From Tenericutes bacterium ADurb.BinA155 (GTDB lineage: Bacteria; Bacillota_I; Bacilli_A; RFN20; CAG-826), in assembly GCA_002068375.1 (NCBI GenBank), contig MVZL01000033.1:1-9914 (forward strand): a stretch of 9,914 nt of DNA, read 5' to 3'. This document shows, piece by piece, positions 1-6,397 of the stretch. Position 1 is the first letter of the stretch, and each line of letters opens with the position of its first letter. Under the pieces are notes generated by a model. That model worked only from the letters and a program-made list of their open reading frames with translations. It made no database searches and was not told the DNA's origin. A program made the position numbers and the translations under genes.

Positions 1-859
1 GGATATAAGCCTTCAGGTCATCCTTTTCCGGCTGGAAGAGTTTGGCCTTCTCGATGATGGCGTGGGCCTTCTGATAATCGGATAGCGCAAGATTCCAGAG
101 ATCGGCGACCGATTCGGTCCGGACTTGCTTGGTCACGCAATTGAGCCAGGCCCGGTGGGCTTCATTCAAAATGTCCATCGCCGCGTACTTTTGAATATGG
201 TGCGGATAGCTCATCCCCATCACGAGGGAATGTTTCCCGGCCAGACGGAAGAAAATCCGTTTCCAGCCGGAGCGGGACCACAGGAAATTCATGGCGAAGC
301 GGTAATCTTTCCACGCCCGGTAGAAGCTTTGTTCCGTGAGCTTCGGATCGGGGGTGCAAGCCGCCCACATCGCCGAGATTTTAAGGGCATTGGCTTTGCT
401 CATCTTGATGGCTTTCGCCGGGTTCATGTAGGTGCCTTTTTGTTTCGAGACCACCACATCAAGCAAGGCTTCATAAGCCCCGTGGCTCCACTTGTAATAA
501 CCGGTGAGCTTGCCATTCTCATCGAAGCCGGATTCGCAGAAGATGTATTGATGGAAGGTCCGGTCGACCGTGTAATGCATGAGAAGCCCATCGATATAGG
601 CCATGAGGAAATCGCGATCGGGGCTCTTCATCGCGTACTCGATCATCGCGTAATAAGTATCGGTGAAATCGGTGTGATGGAGGGTGCCGCCATAAGCGGA
701 GACCTCTTTATAATCCTTCGGTTTCCCCCAAGGCTTGACCCCATAGTAAAAGAAGGGATCGGGCCCTTGGCCCCCTAAACGGACCGCATCGAGATAGGGC
801 GTTTCATCTTTCGGAATCGCTTCGAGGACGAAGCTATAGTGGACTAACATGGCTGGCAT
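1..859 (-). CDS. Zinc-dependent phospholipase C-fold protein (partial, 3' end off the left edge)
   Basis: A minus-strand frame is open from the ATG at 859 to the window edge, 286 codons with no stop. The protein matches the zinc-dependent phospholipase C family (Zn_dep_PLPC type). It starts MPAMLVHYSF, followed by the family hallmark GGQGPDPFFYYG at residues 29-40. It then has HHTDF (61-65), a helix with LLMHYTVDRTFHQY (92-105), SHGAYE (125-130) and a C-terminal LNEAHRAWLN helix (231-240). His7, Asp34, His62, Asp64, His95, Asp99, His103 and His126 are the likely metal ligands, but I cannot assign them individually. No signal peptide is visible, so it is probably cytoplasmic, like many uncharacterised bacterial members whose substrate is unknown. 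The start lies 6 nt after the stop of the MFS gene, so the two are probably co-transcribed. The nearest purine-rich site (GGAGGG) is about 22 nt upstream, too far to be ideal, so translation may be coupled. ATG at 850 is the alternative start. Family assignment is fairly sure, activity is not. Confidence 0.85.
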   Translation of the reverse strand, partial: MPAMLVHYSFVLEAIPKDETPYLDAVRLGGQGPDPFFYYGVKPWGKPKDYKEVSAYGGTLHHTDFTDTYYAMIEYAMKSPDRDFLMAYIDGLLMHYTVDRTFHQYIFCESGFDENGKLTGYYKWSHGAYEALLDVVVSKQKGTYMNPAKAIKMSKANALKISAMWAACTPDPKLTEQSFYRAWKDYRFAMNFLWSRSGWKRIFFRLAGKHSLVMGMSYPHHIQKYAAMDILNEAHRAWLNCVTKQVRTESVADLWNLALSDYQKAHAIIEKAKLFQPEKDDLKAYI

Positions 860-865
860 AATTGA

Positions 866-2338
866 TTAATCTTGATCAAGACCCTCCAAACCTTTCTTAT
901 TCTGGACCTTTTTTGCCTTGGCGTTCTTCACAAAAATGAAAACCAAAGTTGCCGCGCCCATAAGAGAAGCGCTGTAAATCGGGAGGGCCCACCAGGCTTT
1001 GGTGAACTTCATAATGAGGCCAATTAAGATCGGCGTCATGGACTGTGCGAGCATCGAAGCCGCGTAATAATAGCCGGTGAAACGGCCGATTTTCTTGCTC
1101 GAGCAAAGCTCAACCACCATCGGGAAAGAGCAAATATTGATCAGGGCCCAGCCAATGCCTTGGAAGCCAAAGATGATATAAAGAGGCCAAGGAAATGTGG
1201 CATCGTAGTTATTAAAACCTTTTGCATCGATAGTTTGGTTTCCGCTCGGTTTGATAAAGCAAAGGCAAAGGGTGGCAAGGGTGATAATGCAAAGTCCAAT
1301 GAAAATCGTCCATTTCCGACCGATTTTGTCGGCCAAACGGCCTGCGAGCATGAACGTAATCACGCCGGTAAGGCCAGAAATAAGAGTGAGGATGCCCGTA
1401 TTCGAATCGCTCGAATAAAGATACCAAAGAGTATAGTTGCCCATGAAGGTCTCGATGGCGTTGTAGCTCATGAACCAGAGGACTTCGGCGATCAAAATGA
1501 GAATCAGCGTCGTCCGATTGTTTCGGCTCATTTTGCCATCATCGACTTTATCCACCGTCTCCGCGAGCTCTTCACCCCGTCTCATTTCGGGCTCAAGTTC
1601 AACTTCAAGCTTATTTTCTTTGATTTTGATAAAAAGAATGGCGCAGGAAACAAGCATCAAGATTGAGGCAACCAAGAAAGGAATTTCAATCACCCAGAGT
1701 GAATGGTTAAACTTGCCCAGATAGTTTTTAAAAGAAAGCGGGATCGCGAGGATCGTGCCGACACCACCCCCAATAAAGCCGACAATGTTGATGATCCCGT
1801 TGGCCCGGCTTCGCAAAGGTTTTGGAGTAAGGTCCGGCATTAAAGCCACCGCCGGATTGCGATACATCATCATGAAGAAAATAACGATGGCCATCAACGA
1901 GATCATCCCGGCCAAATTGTTATATTGATAGAAAATCGGAATAAAGGGGAAAGCAATCGCTGAAACCAAGGTCCCTCCGACAATATAAGGCATCCGTTTA
2001 CCCCATTTTGTGTGGGTTTTGTCACTTAAATGGCCAAAGATCGGAAGCAAGAAAAGCGCGGCGATGTTGTCGCACGCCATCACAATTCCGACCAAGTACT
2101 GGACGTCGAGAAGAACCGAGGCGTTTTCCGGAAGGTTCAAGTCGTCGTAACTATAGCCTTGGAGCGAGGCAAACATTTGGGTCAAAAATTTCCCGCAATA
2201 GGTGTTATAGACTTGCCAGAGCATCAAAATGCCAAAAAAAGCGAACCCGATAATAAAGGTTCGCTTGTAATTCAGCTTCAGCGGTTTCTCGTCTGGACTG
2301 GTCTTTGAAGTCGACGTGGACCCTTTGGTGTCTACCAT
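866..2338 (-). CDS. MFS transporter, SLC45/GPH-like sugar carrier
   Basis: This 490-residue integral membrane protein has about twelve hydrophobic segments in two halves, joined by a charged cytoplasmic loop at about residues 238-278 (ELEPEMRRGEELAE). The MFS signature loop after TM2 is GHLSDKTHTKWGKRMP (102-117). A second copy, GRLADKIGRKW, follows at 333-343 in the second half. The segment RNPAVALMPDLTPKPLRS (160-177) and the ACDNIAALFLLPIFG stretch (88-102) resemble bacterial SLC45-type and GPH-type carriers, which import disaccharides or glycosides with a cation. The substrate cannot be read from the sequence. The hydrophilic N-terminus (1-24) is rich in Ser, Thr and Lys. The start is supported by a Shine-Dalgarno site 10 nt upstream. 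The gene begins 69 nt after the second hydrolase gene and is followed 6 nt later by the phospholipase-fold gene. I see no convincing promoter or terminator in the 69-nt gap, so the four genes are probably one transcript. Neighbouring hydrolases might process the imported compound, but this is inference. Confidence 0.92.
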   Translation of the reverse strand: MVDTKGSTSTSKTSPDEKPLKLNYKRTFIIGFAFFGILMLWQVYNTYCGKFLTQMFASLQGYSYDDLNLPENASVLLDVQYLVGIVMACDNIAALFLLPIFGHLSDKTHTKWGKRMPYIVGGTLVSAIAFPFIPIFYQYNNLAGMISLMAIVIFFMMMYRNPAVALMPDLTPKPLRSRANGIINIVGFIGGGVGTILAIPLSFKNYLGKFNHSLWVIEIPFLVASILMLVSCAILFIKIKENKLEVELEPEMRRGEELAETVDKVDDGKMSRNNRTTLILILIAEVLWFMSYNAIETFMGNYTLWYLYSSDSNTGILTLISGLTGVITFMLAGRLADKIGRKWTIFIGLCIITLATLCLCFIKPSGNQTIDAKGFNNYDATFPWPLYIIFGFQGIGWALINICSFPMVVELCSSKKIGRFTGYYYAASMLAQSMTPILIGLIMKFTKAWWALPIYSASLMGAATLVFIFVKNAKAKKVQNKKGLEGLDQD

Positions 2339-2348
2339 GTTTTATGTG

Positions 2349-2355
2349 CCCCTCT
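2349..2355 (-). promoter_or_regulatory. Ribosome binding site of the MFS gene
   Basis: AGAGGGG on the minus strand lies 10 nt before the ATG at 2338. It fixes this start and shows that the MFS gene can be translated independently of the hydrolase gene before it. Confidence 0.7.
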
Positions 2356-2407
2356 AGAAAACTAAATCTAATGGTAACACAAAAACGAGGGGGATAAGGA
2401 GGGTCTT

Positions 2408-3505
2408 TTAGGAAAGGTGAGCCCGATAAAGATCGGCGATTCCTTTAAAAAGACTCGGATCGAGTTCGCTCGCCTTGCTTTGATCGATCTGGCTAGCGAA
2501 GGCGGCCTTCGCTTCGGTGCTGGCTTTATCCCAGGAACCATTGGTTTTATTGAAGGAAGCCACCAAGGGATCCACCACGTCTTTATGGTAAGCGACCGCC
2601 GCATCGGAGAGGAAAACCATTTCATGGGTCGCCTCTTTTTTGAAAAGGGCGGTCAAACGGGTCTGATCTTTGATGCTATTTCGTTCCGCATAGGCCGCGG
2701 AATAGTCATAAGAAACGGTGCGGTCGGACCCGCCTTGGGCGAGGTAGACCGCCGCGTTGCTTTCATTGATCCCTTGGATCGCCGAAAGGAAGCCTTTGTT
2801 TCCTCTTTGATCGTAGAGGGCCCCATCCATATAGGCCTTGGTCCCTTTGGCTAAGCCCATCCCCATATAGCGGGAGGCGTATTGGATCATTTCTTTATCG
2901 GGAGAGACGAAGCCCGATAAGGAAGCGACGGCTTTTGGGGTTTGGTCATAGTGAAGGGAGGCGAGACAACCATAGGCGCCCCAGGAATAGCCGAGCAAGA
3001 AGATCTTCTTATCCTTTAATCCCGCGGTTTGATGGATGAAGGAGAGGGCCGCCGTGACATCATCCGCGCTTTGATCGAGGTAATGGGCGCTGCCCCCGCT
3101 ATTCCCCGAAGCGGTCAAGTCCAACTGGAGGACATCAAAATGCTCGGAAAGGAAATAATCGGCGAATCCACTCTCTTTGCCATCGCTGCACGAGCCCATC
3201 CCATGGGCGATGAGGACGAGGCCCCCGTTATTCGCGGTCGCTTCATAAGAATAAGCGGTTAAGGCATTCCCATCGGAAGAAATGGTGTATTCGCTTCGGC
3301 TCGCTAAGGAAGAATAATCGGACCGGAATTTGTAGATCTTGGATTCCATCGAATTCAGAAGAGTCGAAGCGGTCGAGGCCCGCCCGTTAAAGATCTTGGT
3401 CACGATGGTTTTCGCGACGTAAGGGGCCGGGGCCAGAGCCCACCCGATGGTCAAAATGAGGCCAGAAAGAACATAGAGAACGATATTTTGGGTTTTCTTT
3501 TTCAT
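2408..3505 (-). CDS. Membrane-anchored alpha/beta hydrolase (second of a tandem pair)
   Basis: This 365-residue serine hydrolase has an uncleaved-looking N-terminal membrane segment (about 8-28, after MKKKTQN). The catalytic domain probably faces outside the cell. The fold is clear: HGMG oxyanion-type motif (101-104), DLTASGNSGG (129-138), and the nucleophile elbow GYSWG with Ser174. Asp261 in GGSDRTVS and His294 in EATHEM complete a plausible triad. It is a paralog of the next gene upstream, with the same total length. They share FDQ/YDQ-T/S-PKAV, SPD and GxKGFLSAxxGIN blocks. The family includes esterases, lipases and peptidases, so the substrate is open. The ATG overlaps the upstream stop in an ATGA junction and no Shine-Dalgarno precedes it, so translation is probably coupled to the first hydrolase. 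No terminator hairpin was found after the stop. Hydrolase fold is secure, the exact reaction is unknown. Confidence 0.9.
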   Translation of the reverse strand: MKKKTQNIVLYVLSGLILTIGWALAPAPYVAKTIVTKIFNGRASTASTLLNSMESKIYKFRSDYSSLASRSEYTISSDGNALTAYSYEATANNGGLVLIAHGMGSCSDGKESGFADYFLSEHFDVLQLDLTASGNSGGSAHYLDQSADDVTAALSFIHQTAGLKDKKIFLLGYSWGAYGCLASLHYDQTPKAVASLSGFVSPDKEMIQYASRYMGMGLAKGTKAYMDGALYDQRGNKGFLSAIQGINESNAAVYLAQGGSDRTVSYDYSAAYAERNSIKDQTRLTALFKKEATHEMVFLSDAAVAYHKDVVDPLVASFNKTNGSWDKASTEAKAAFASQIDQSKASELDPSLFKGIADLYRAHLS

Positions 3506-4599
3506 AATGCTTTTTGGAAGAAATGGTCGATCGATTCCATCATCGGGTAATCGAGCTGGGAAGATTTTTCTTTGTCGATGAGATTATAGCAAGCCCGTCG
3601 GGTCTCCGGAGGGACATTAGCCCACTTCTTATACTGGGCGAGAAGATCGGCCTCCGCCTTTCGAAAGCCCGCGATATAGGCGCAAGAGTCGAGGGCGTAC
3701 CAGATATCCTCGTGGTGCTTCTTCGGATAGAAGAGCTTTTCGACGTGGCGGTTTTTGATTTGGGCATCCTGATCAAAGATCGAGCAATCTTGGACCGGGA
3801 CCGTTTCATCAAGGCCCCCTTGGATCAGAAGGACCGGAGTCTTTCGGGCCTTGTTGATCCCGCTCACCGCGGAAAGGAAGCCTTTCGTTCCCGCCCGTTC
3901 TTTTAAGGCCGCGTCCATATCGGGCTTCGTGAGTTCCGCGAAGGGGCCGGCTTTGCTTTTGGCTTCGGCTAGCATCAAGGCGTCGGGGGAAACATAACCG
4001 GACATTTCCACCACCGCCTTCGGGCTTTGATCGAAATTGAGGACGCCGCACACGCCAAAGCCGCCCCAGCTATGGCCAAGTAAGAGAATCGGGAGTTTGG
4101 AGAGTTTCCGATCCTGATGGACAAAGTTAAGGCAAGCGTGGAGATCATAAGCGCTTTGGTACATCCCGCCGATCGAATTCCCTTCGCTATTCCCGCTCGC
4201 GGTGAAATCCACCGCCAAGACGTCATAGCCTCGATGAAGGAAATAATCTTGGATGATCGCGCCGGTCCCATCGGCTAGCGAAGTGAAGCCATGGGCGCAA
4301 ATCAGCAACGCTTTGGGGGCATCGGTCTCATAAAGATAGGCCGCAAGGCGATTTTGGCCGGAGAAGAAATGAAGAATCTTCCGTTTGGCTAAGGCGGGGA
4401 AATCCTTTTGGGTCTTAAAAAGATGAGCTTCAAAAGAATCGAAATAGGTCCGTTCATCGGAACCCCGATGGTCGAAGATCGCGATTTGGGCGATCCGGGG
4501 GCCATAGTAGGAACCGAGGGCATAGAGTTTCTTCGCGAGAGCCACCCCGGCTTTGATCCGGGCGGCCCGGGCCGCTTGCTTTTCGCTTTCTTCGTCCAT
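3502..4599 (-). CDS. Alpha/beta hydrolase (first of a tandem pair), probably cytoplasmic
   Basis: This 365-residue serine hydrolase lacks the membrane anchor of its paralog. Its N-terminus (1-40) is charged and then moderately hydrophobic (VALAKKLYALGSYYG). The fold markers are AHGFTS (102-107), DFTASGNSEG (131-140) and the nucleophile elbow GHSWGG with Ser177. Asp264 in GGLDETVP and His295 or His296 in KKHHEDIW complete a triad. Together these indicate an intact enzyme, esterase or related, of unknown substrate. It ends in a TGA inside the ATGA start of the second hydrolase. A perfect TATAAT sits 7 nt before the ATG, with no Shine-Dalgarno between them, so the mRNA may begin at or next to the start codon. 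I found no alternative in-frame start with a better binding site. The gene looks like a product of local duplication followed by divergence: one copy membrane-bound, the other soluble. Confidence 0.9.
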   Translation of the reverse strand: MDEESEKQAARAARIKAGVALAKKLYALGSYYGPRIAQIAIFDHRGSDERTYFDSFEAHLFKTQKDFPALAKRKILHFFSGQNRLAAYLYETDAPKALLICAHGFTSLADGTGAIIQDYFLHRGYDVLAVDFTASGNSEGNSIGGMYQSAYDLHACLNFVHQDRKLSKLPILLLGHSWGGFGVCGVLNFDQSPKAVVEMSGYVSPDALMLAEAKSKAGPFAELTKPDMDAALKERAGTKGFLSAVSGINKARKTPVLLIQGGLDETVPVQDCSIFDQDAQIKNRHVEKLFYPKKHHEDIWYALDSCAYIAGFRKAEADLLAQYKKWANVPPETRRACYNLIDKEKSSQLDYPMMESIDHFFQKAL

Positions 4600-4606
4600 A
4601 AGTAGA

Positions 4607-4634
4607 ATTATAAAGCAGCGGAGGCAAACAAAAA
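4607..4634 (-). promoter_or_regulatory. Promoter of the hydrolase-MFS group
   Basis: A perfect -10 box, TATAAT, occupies 4607-4612 on the minus strand. The -35 at 16 bp spacing is weak (TTTTTG, 4629-4634) and coincides with the U-tract of the terminator just upstream. Only 7 nt separate the -10 from the ATG at 4599, so transcription would start at about the start codon. Confidence 0.6.
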
Positions 4635-4660
4635 GGGCGACCGTTGCGGTTCGCCCTTTT
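4629..4660. terminator. Intrinsic terminator after the small 27-codon frame, possibly bidirectional
   Basis: The stem pairs GGGCGA-CCG (4635-4643) with CGG-TCGCCC (4647-4649 and 4651-4656), with one bulged base at 4650 and a 3-nt loop. On the minus strand it is followed by TTTTTG, which ends transcripts from the small frame at 4677-4760. The plus strand also has four Ts after the stem, but no plus-strand gene points into it. Confidence 0.85.
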
Positions 4661-4676
4661 GATCATGGCTCAGTGG

Positions 4677-4760
4677 TTATTTCGCTTGGCCATTGCCATC
4701 ACCGGTAACCGGAGCAGCGGGCTGCTGGGCCGGGGTGGTGTTCTTCTTATTCTTACGCAT
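4677..4760 (-). CDS. Small basic, Pro/Ala/Gln-rich protein, 27 residues, unrecognised
   Basis: A 27-residue frame runs from ATG at 4760 to TAA at 4677. The peptide starts MRKNKKNTTPAQQ, a strongly basic head, then has a Pro-Ala stretch and ends GDGNGQAK. There is no membrane segment, signal peptide or known motif, and it looks disordered. The case for a real gene is its surroundings. GGAGG lies 6 nt before the ATG, a promoter-like pair lies at 4795-4822, and an intrinsic terminator starts 17 nt after the stop. It lies outside both neighbouring operons. Alternatively, the transcript is a small RNA of about 150-160 nt whose frame is incidental or dual-function. The function is unknown. Confidence 0.6.
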   Translation of the reverse strand: MRKNKKNTTPAQQPAAPVTGDGNGQAK

Positions 4761-4766
4761 GGGATG

Positions 4767-4789
4767 CCTCCGCACTTTTTCTAAGTGCG
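4767..4789 (-). promoter_or_regulatory. 5' hairpin and Shine-Dalgarno of the small 27-codon frame
   Basis: CGCACTT (4783-4789, minus strand) pairs perfectly with AAGTGCG (4771-4777) around a 5-nt loop. The ribosome binding site GGAGG (4767-4771) starts on the last base of the stem. With the proposed promoter, the hairpin would sit at the extreme 5' end of the RNA, where it could protect the transcript or tune ribosome access. Confidence 0.6.
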
Positions 4790-4794
4790 CCTAT

Positions 4795-4822
4795 GTTTTA
4801 GTCCTTGCTGGGGCCCCGTCAA
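4795..4822 (-). promoter_or_regulatory. Candidate promoter of the small 27-codon frame
   Basis: A good -35 (TTGACG, 4817-4822) is separated by 16 bp from a moderate -10 (TAAAAC, 4795-4800). The spacer contains the palindrome GGGGCCCC. Transcription would start near 4788, at the foot of the 5' hairpin. Confidence 0.5.
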
Positions 4823-4825
4823 GGG

Positions 4826-4845
4826 TCACCCCCTCAAGGGGGTGA
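4826..4845. repeat. 20-bp inverted repeat abutting the -35 box
   Basis: TCACCCCCTTGAGGGGGTGA on the minus strand pairs through eight Watson-Crick pairs plus a central A-T. It ends 3 bp before the -35 box. It has no U-tract, so it is not a standard terminator, and the operon before it already has one at 4928-4969. A regulator binding site is possible, or a stem on readthrough RNA. Nothing in the sequence names the regulator. Confidence 0.45.
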
Positions 4846-4927
4846 GGGTATAGAAAGAGACAAATGAGAGAATGAGCAAAAGAACCGGAGCAAACCAAAA
4901 GGCCGATTTTCCTCACTTTTTGCCGAA

Positions 4928-4969
4928 TAAAAAATCAGGATTCGTGGCGAAAGGCCGAGGAATCCTGAT
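4928..4969 (-). terminator. Intrinsic terminator of the ABC transporter-kinase operon
   Basis: Starting one base after the kinase stop codon, ATCAGGATTC (4934-4943 on the plus strand) pairs perfectly over 10 bp with GAATCCTGAT (4960-4969). The loop contains a further GGC/GCC pairing. On the minus strand the stem is followed by TTTTTTATT. This is the strongest terminator in the window and closes the operon that begins at 9491. Confidence 0.92.
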
Positions 4970-4970
4970 C

Positions 4971-5450
4971 TTAATCGCCGTAGCTCACGGTAATCTCGTC
5001 GAAGCGCTTGGCAACTTCGGGACTGGGGTCAACGTAAGAGGCAAGCTGCTTCTTCATCACGTCTTCCGGGACCCACTTCTCCTTCACCCGCATCTTGTTC
5101 TGCTTAAAGCAGATTCCATAGTCATGCATCTTGATCATGTGGAGGATGATTTTGTCGTAGCCCTTAAGCCGATCGAGGTAATAGGTTCGCCGCCCATCTT
5201 CAAGGAAGGTCGAGTCGACGATGACGGTGCAGGGGTCCGGCAGCGTTTTTAAGGCTTCGTTGGCCTCTTTGATCATCTCATCGAAGATAATCTCCATGTG
5301 CGGCGGGAAGACTAAGTAAGAGCCCGTAATCATTTTCCGGGTCTCGTCGGTATCCACCACGACGGTATTGGGATGGGTTTTGGCATAGGCTTTGGCCCAG
5401 GTGGATTTGCCTGAGCCCGGGATCCCCGCCATCAAAATGCAGGTTCTCAT
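4971..5450 (-). CDS. Small P-loop kinase / AAA_33-type ATPase
   Basis: This 159-residue cytoplasmic protein has a classical P-loop, MAGIPGSGKST (7-17). DTDETRKM follows at 33-40, where T4 polynucleotide-kinase-like enzymes carry catalytic Asp residues. A buried strand, CTVIVDSTFL (74-83), is Walker-B-like. A lid-like basic patch (R87, R88) and a basic C-terminal half (KQNKMRVKEKW) complete the picture. Length and motif order fit single-domain kinases of the polynucleotide-kinase/zeta-toxin-like superfamily. Members phosphorylate 5'-OH ends of nucleic acid or small hydroxylated molecules. It is not a guanylate-kinase-type PhnN. The start overlaps the last permease stop (ATGA, 5447-5450), with no Shine-Dalgarno, so it is made by coupled translation with the transporter. 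A role in phosphorylating the imported substrate is plausible but unproven. No antitoxin-like partner is adjacent, which argues against a toxin. Confidence 0.85.
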   Translation of the reverse strand: MRTCILMAGIPGSGKSTWAKAYAKTHPNTVVVDTDETRKMITGSYLVFPPHMEIIFDEMIKEANEALKTLPDPCTVIVDSTFLEDGRRTYYLDRLKGYDKIILHMIKMHDYGICFKQNKMRVKEKWVPEDVMKKQLASYVDPSPEVAKRFDEITVSYGD

Positions 5451-6397
5451 ACGATTTTTTTGCGTAAGGCCGAGCTGAAGAGGTCGACCAAGATGATCAT
5501 GATGACGATGCCAAAGGTGTCGGCGCCGAGTCTTGAGAAACTCGTGCTTCTAAAGTCGAGCAAGAAGTTCCAGCCGATTCCGCCATATTGCTGAATGATT
5601 AAGCCGAGCATCGTCCCGGTTCGGATGTTGATGTCTAAACGGTATAAGCCCACGCTCAGGAAATTTGGGAAAACCTGAGGGAGGACCGCCATCTTGATCC
5701 GCTGCATCTTGTTGCTGCCGCAGGCGTCGAGGGCTTCAAGGGAATCCAAATCGGCTTCATCGATCTGATCGGCGTAGAGCTTGCCGACCATCCCGATCGA
5801 GTGGAGCGAGAGGGACAAAATCGCGGTGAACATCGTGTAGCCGGTGAGGCCAGTGAGGAAGAGGGCGAGGAGCAGTTCGGGGAAGGTCCGAATGAGGATC
5901 AAGAAAATCTCGGAGAAATAGGCCTTTTTGCCAAAGAGTTTATGCGAGGCGAGCAAGCCGAGCGGCATCGCCAAGAAGAAAGCGATCGACGTCGCGATGA
6001 AGGTGATGCAGAAGGTGATGATACAGTTATAGAAGACGCCGGAGGTGAACCCGCCTTTGGCCGCGCTGAGATTGCCCCAGAAATAATTCCAGTCGACCGT
6101 GAAGAAATCGGCGAAACTCTTGCCGATTTCACCCCAGTTGATCGGGCGATCGAACGCATCCTGGATATTGATCGCCTTGCCCATATAGAAGCATAGGCCG
6201 AGGAAAATGACGAGGAGGATCAGGGTGACCAACCACATTTTGGGCTTGGCTTGATATGCCGAAATCGGATCGCGGTAATGGGTGAGGCCTTTGGTGTCGC
6301 CAAAGAAGAAAAGATGGGTCTTTTTAAAAGGGAGGGCGACCTTCGCCCAAAAGGTGCTCCACTTCGACGGTTGCTTGGTGGCTGCATTCTCGCTCAT
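5447..6397 (-). CDS. phnE: PhnE-like ABC transporter permease (second permease)
   Basis: This 316-residue inner-membrane subunit belongs to the phosphonate-type importer family. After a cytoplasmic N-terminal extension of about 50 residues come TM1 (54-72), a long extracytoplasmic segment (about 73-118), then TMs near 122-148, 163-184, 186-205 and 294-311. The coupling loop that contacts the ATPase is SLEALDACGSNKMQRI (219-234), followed by LPQVFPNFLSVGLYRLDINIR (239-259), the PhnE hallmark. LGLIIQQYGGIG (264-275) is the usual glycine-rich turn. The gene overlaps the first permease by 4 nt (ATGA, 6394-6397). It also has its own GAGG 9 nt before the ATG. The protein is longer than typical PhnE (about 260-280 residues), and the excess is at the N-terminus and the first external loop. 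Together with the first permease it should form a heterodimeric channel. Confidence 0.9.
   Translation of the reverse strand: MSENAATKQPSKWSTFWAKVALPFKKTHLFFFGDTKGLTHYRDPISAYQAKPKMWLVTLILLVIFLGLCFYMGKAINIQDAFDRPINWGEIGKSFADFFTVDWNYFWGNLSAAKGGFTSGVFYNCIITFCITFIATSIAFFLAMPLGLLASHKLFGKKAYFSEIFLILIRTFPELLLALFLTGLTGYTMFTAILSLSLHSIGMVGKLYADQIDEADLDSLEALDACGSNKMQRIKMAVLPQVFPNFLSVGLYRLDINIRTGTMLGLIIQQYGGIGWNFLLDFRSTSFSRLGADTFGIVIMIILVDLFSSALRKKIV

Noticed and set aside
125..778. A 217-codon plus-strand open frame.
   Set aside because: It lies wholly opposite the phospholipase C-fold gene, whose minus-strand translation has clear family motifs. The plus-strand product has no recognisable motif, so it is a shadow of codon bias.
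4826..4845. The G/C-rich dyad as the terminator of the transporter operon.
   Set aside because: It has no U-tract and a much better terminator already lies at 4928-4969 next to the kinase stop.
4971..5450. The P-loop kinase as a zeta-type toxin of a toxin-antitoxin pair.
   Set aside because: No small antitoxin gene adjoins it, and it is translationally coupled to a permease and ends the operon, so a metabolic or nucleic-acid kinase role fits better.
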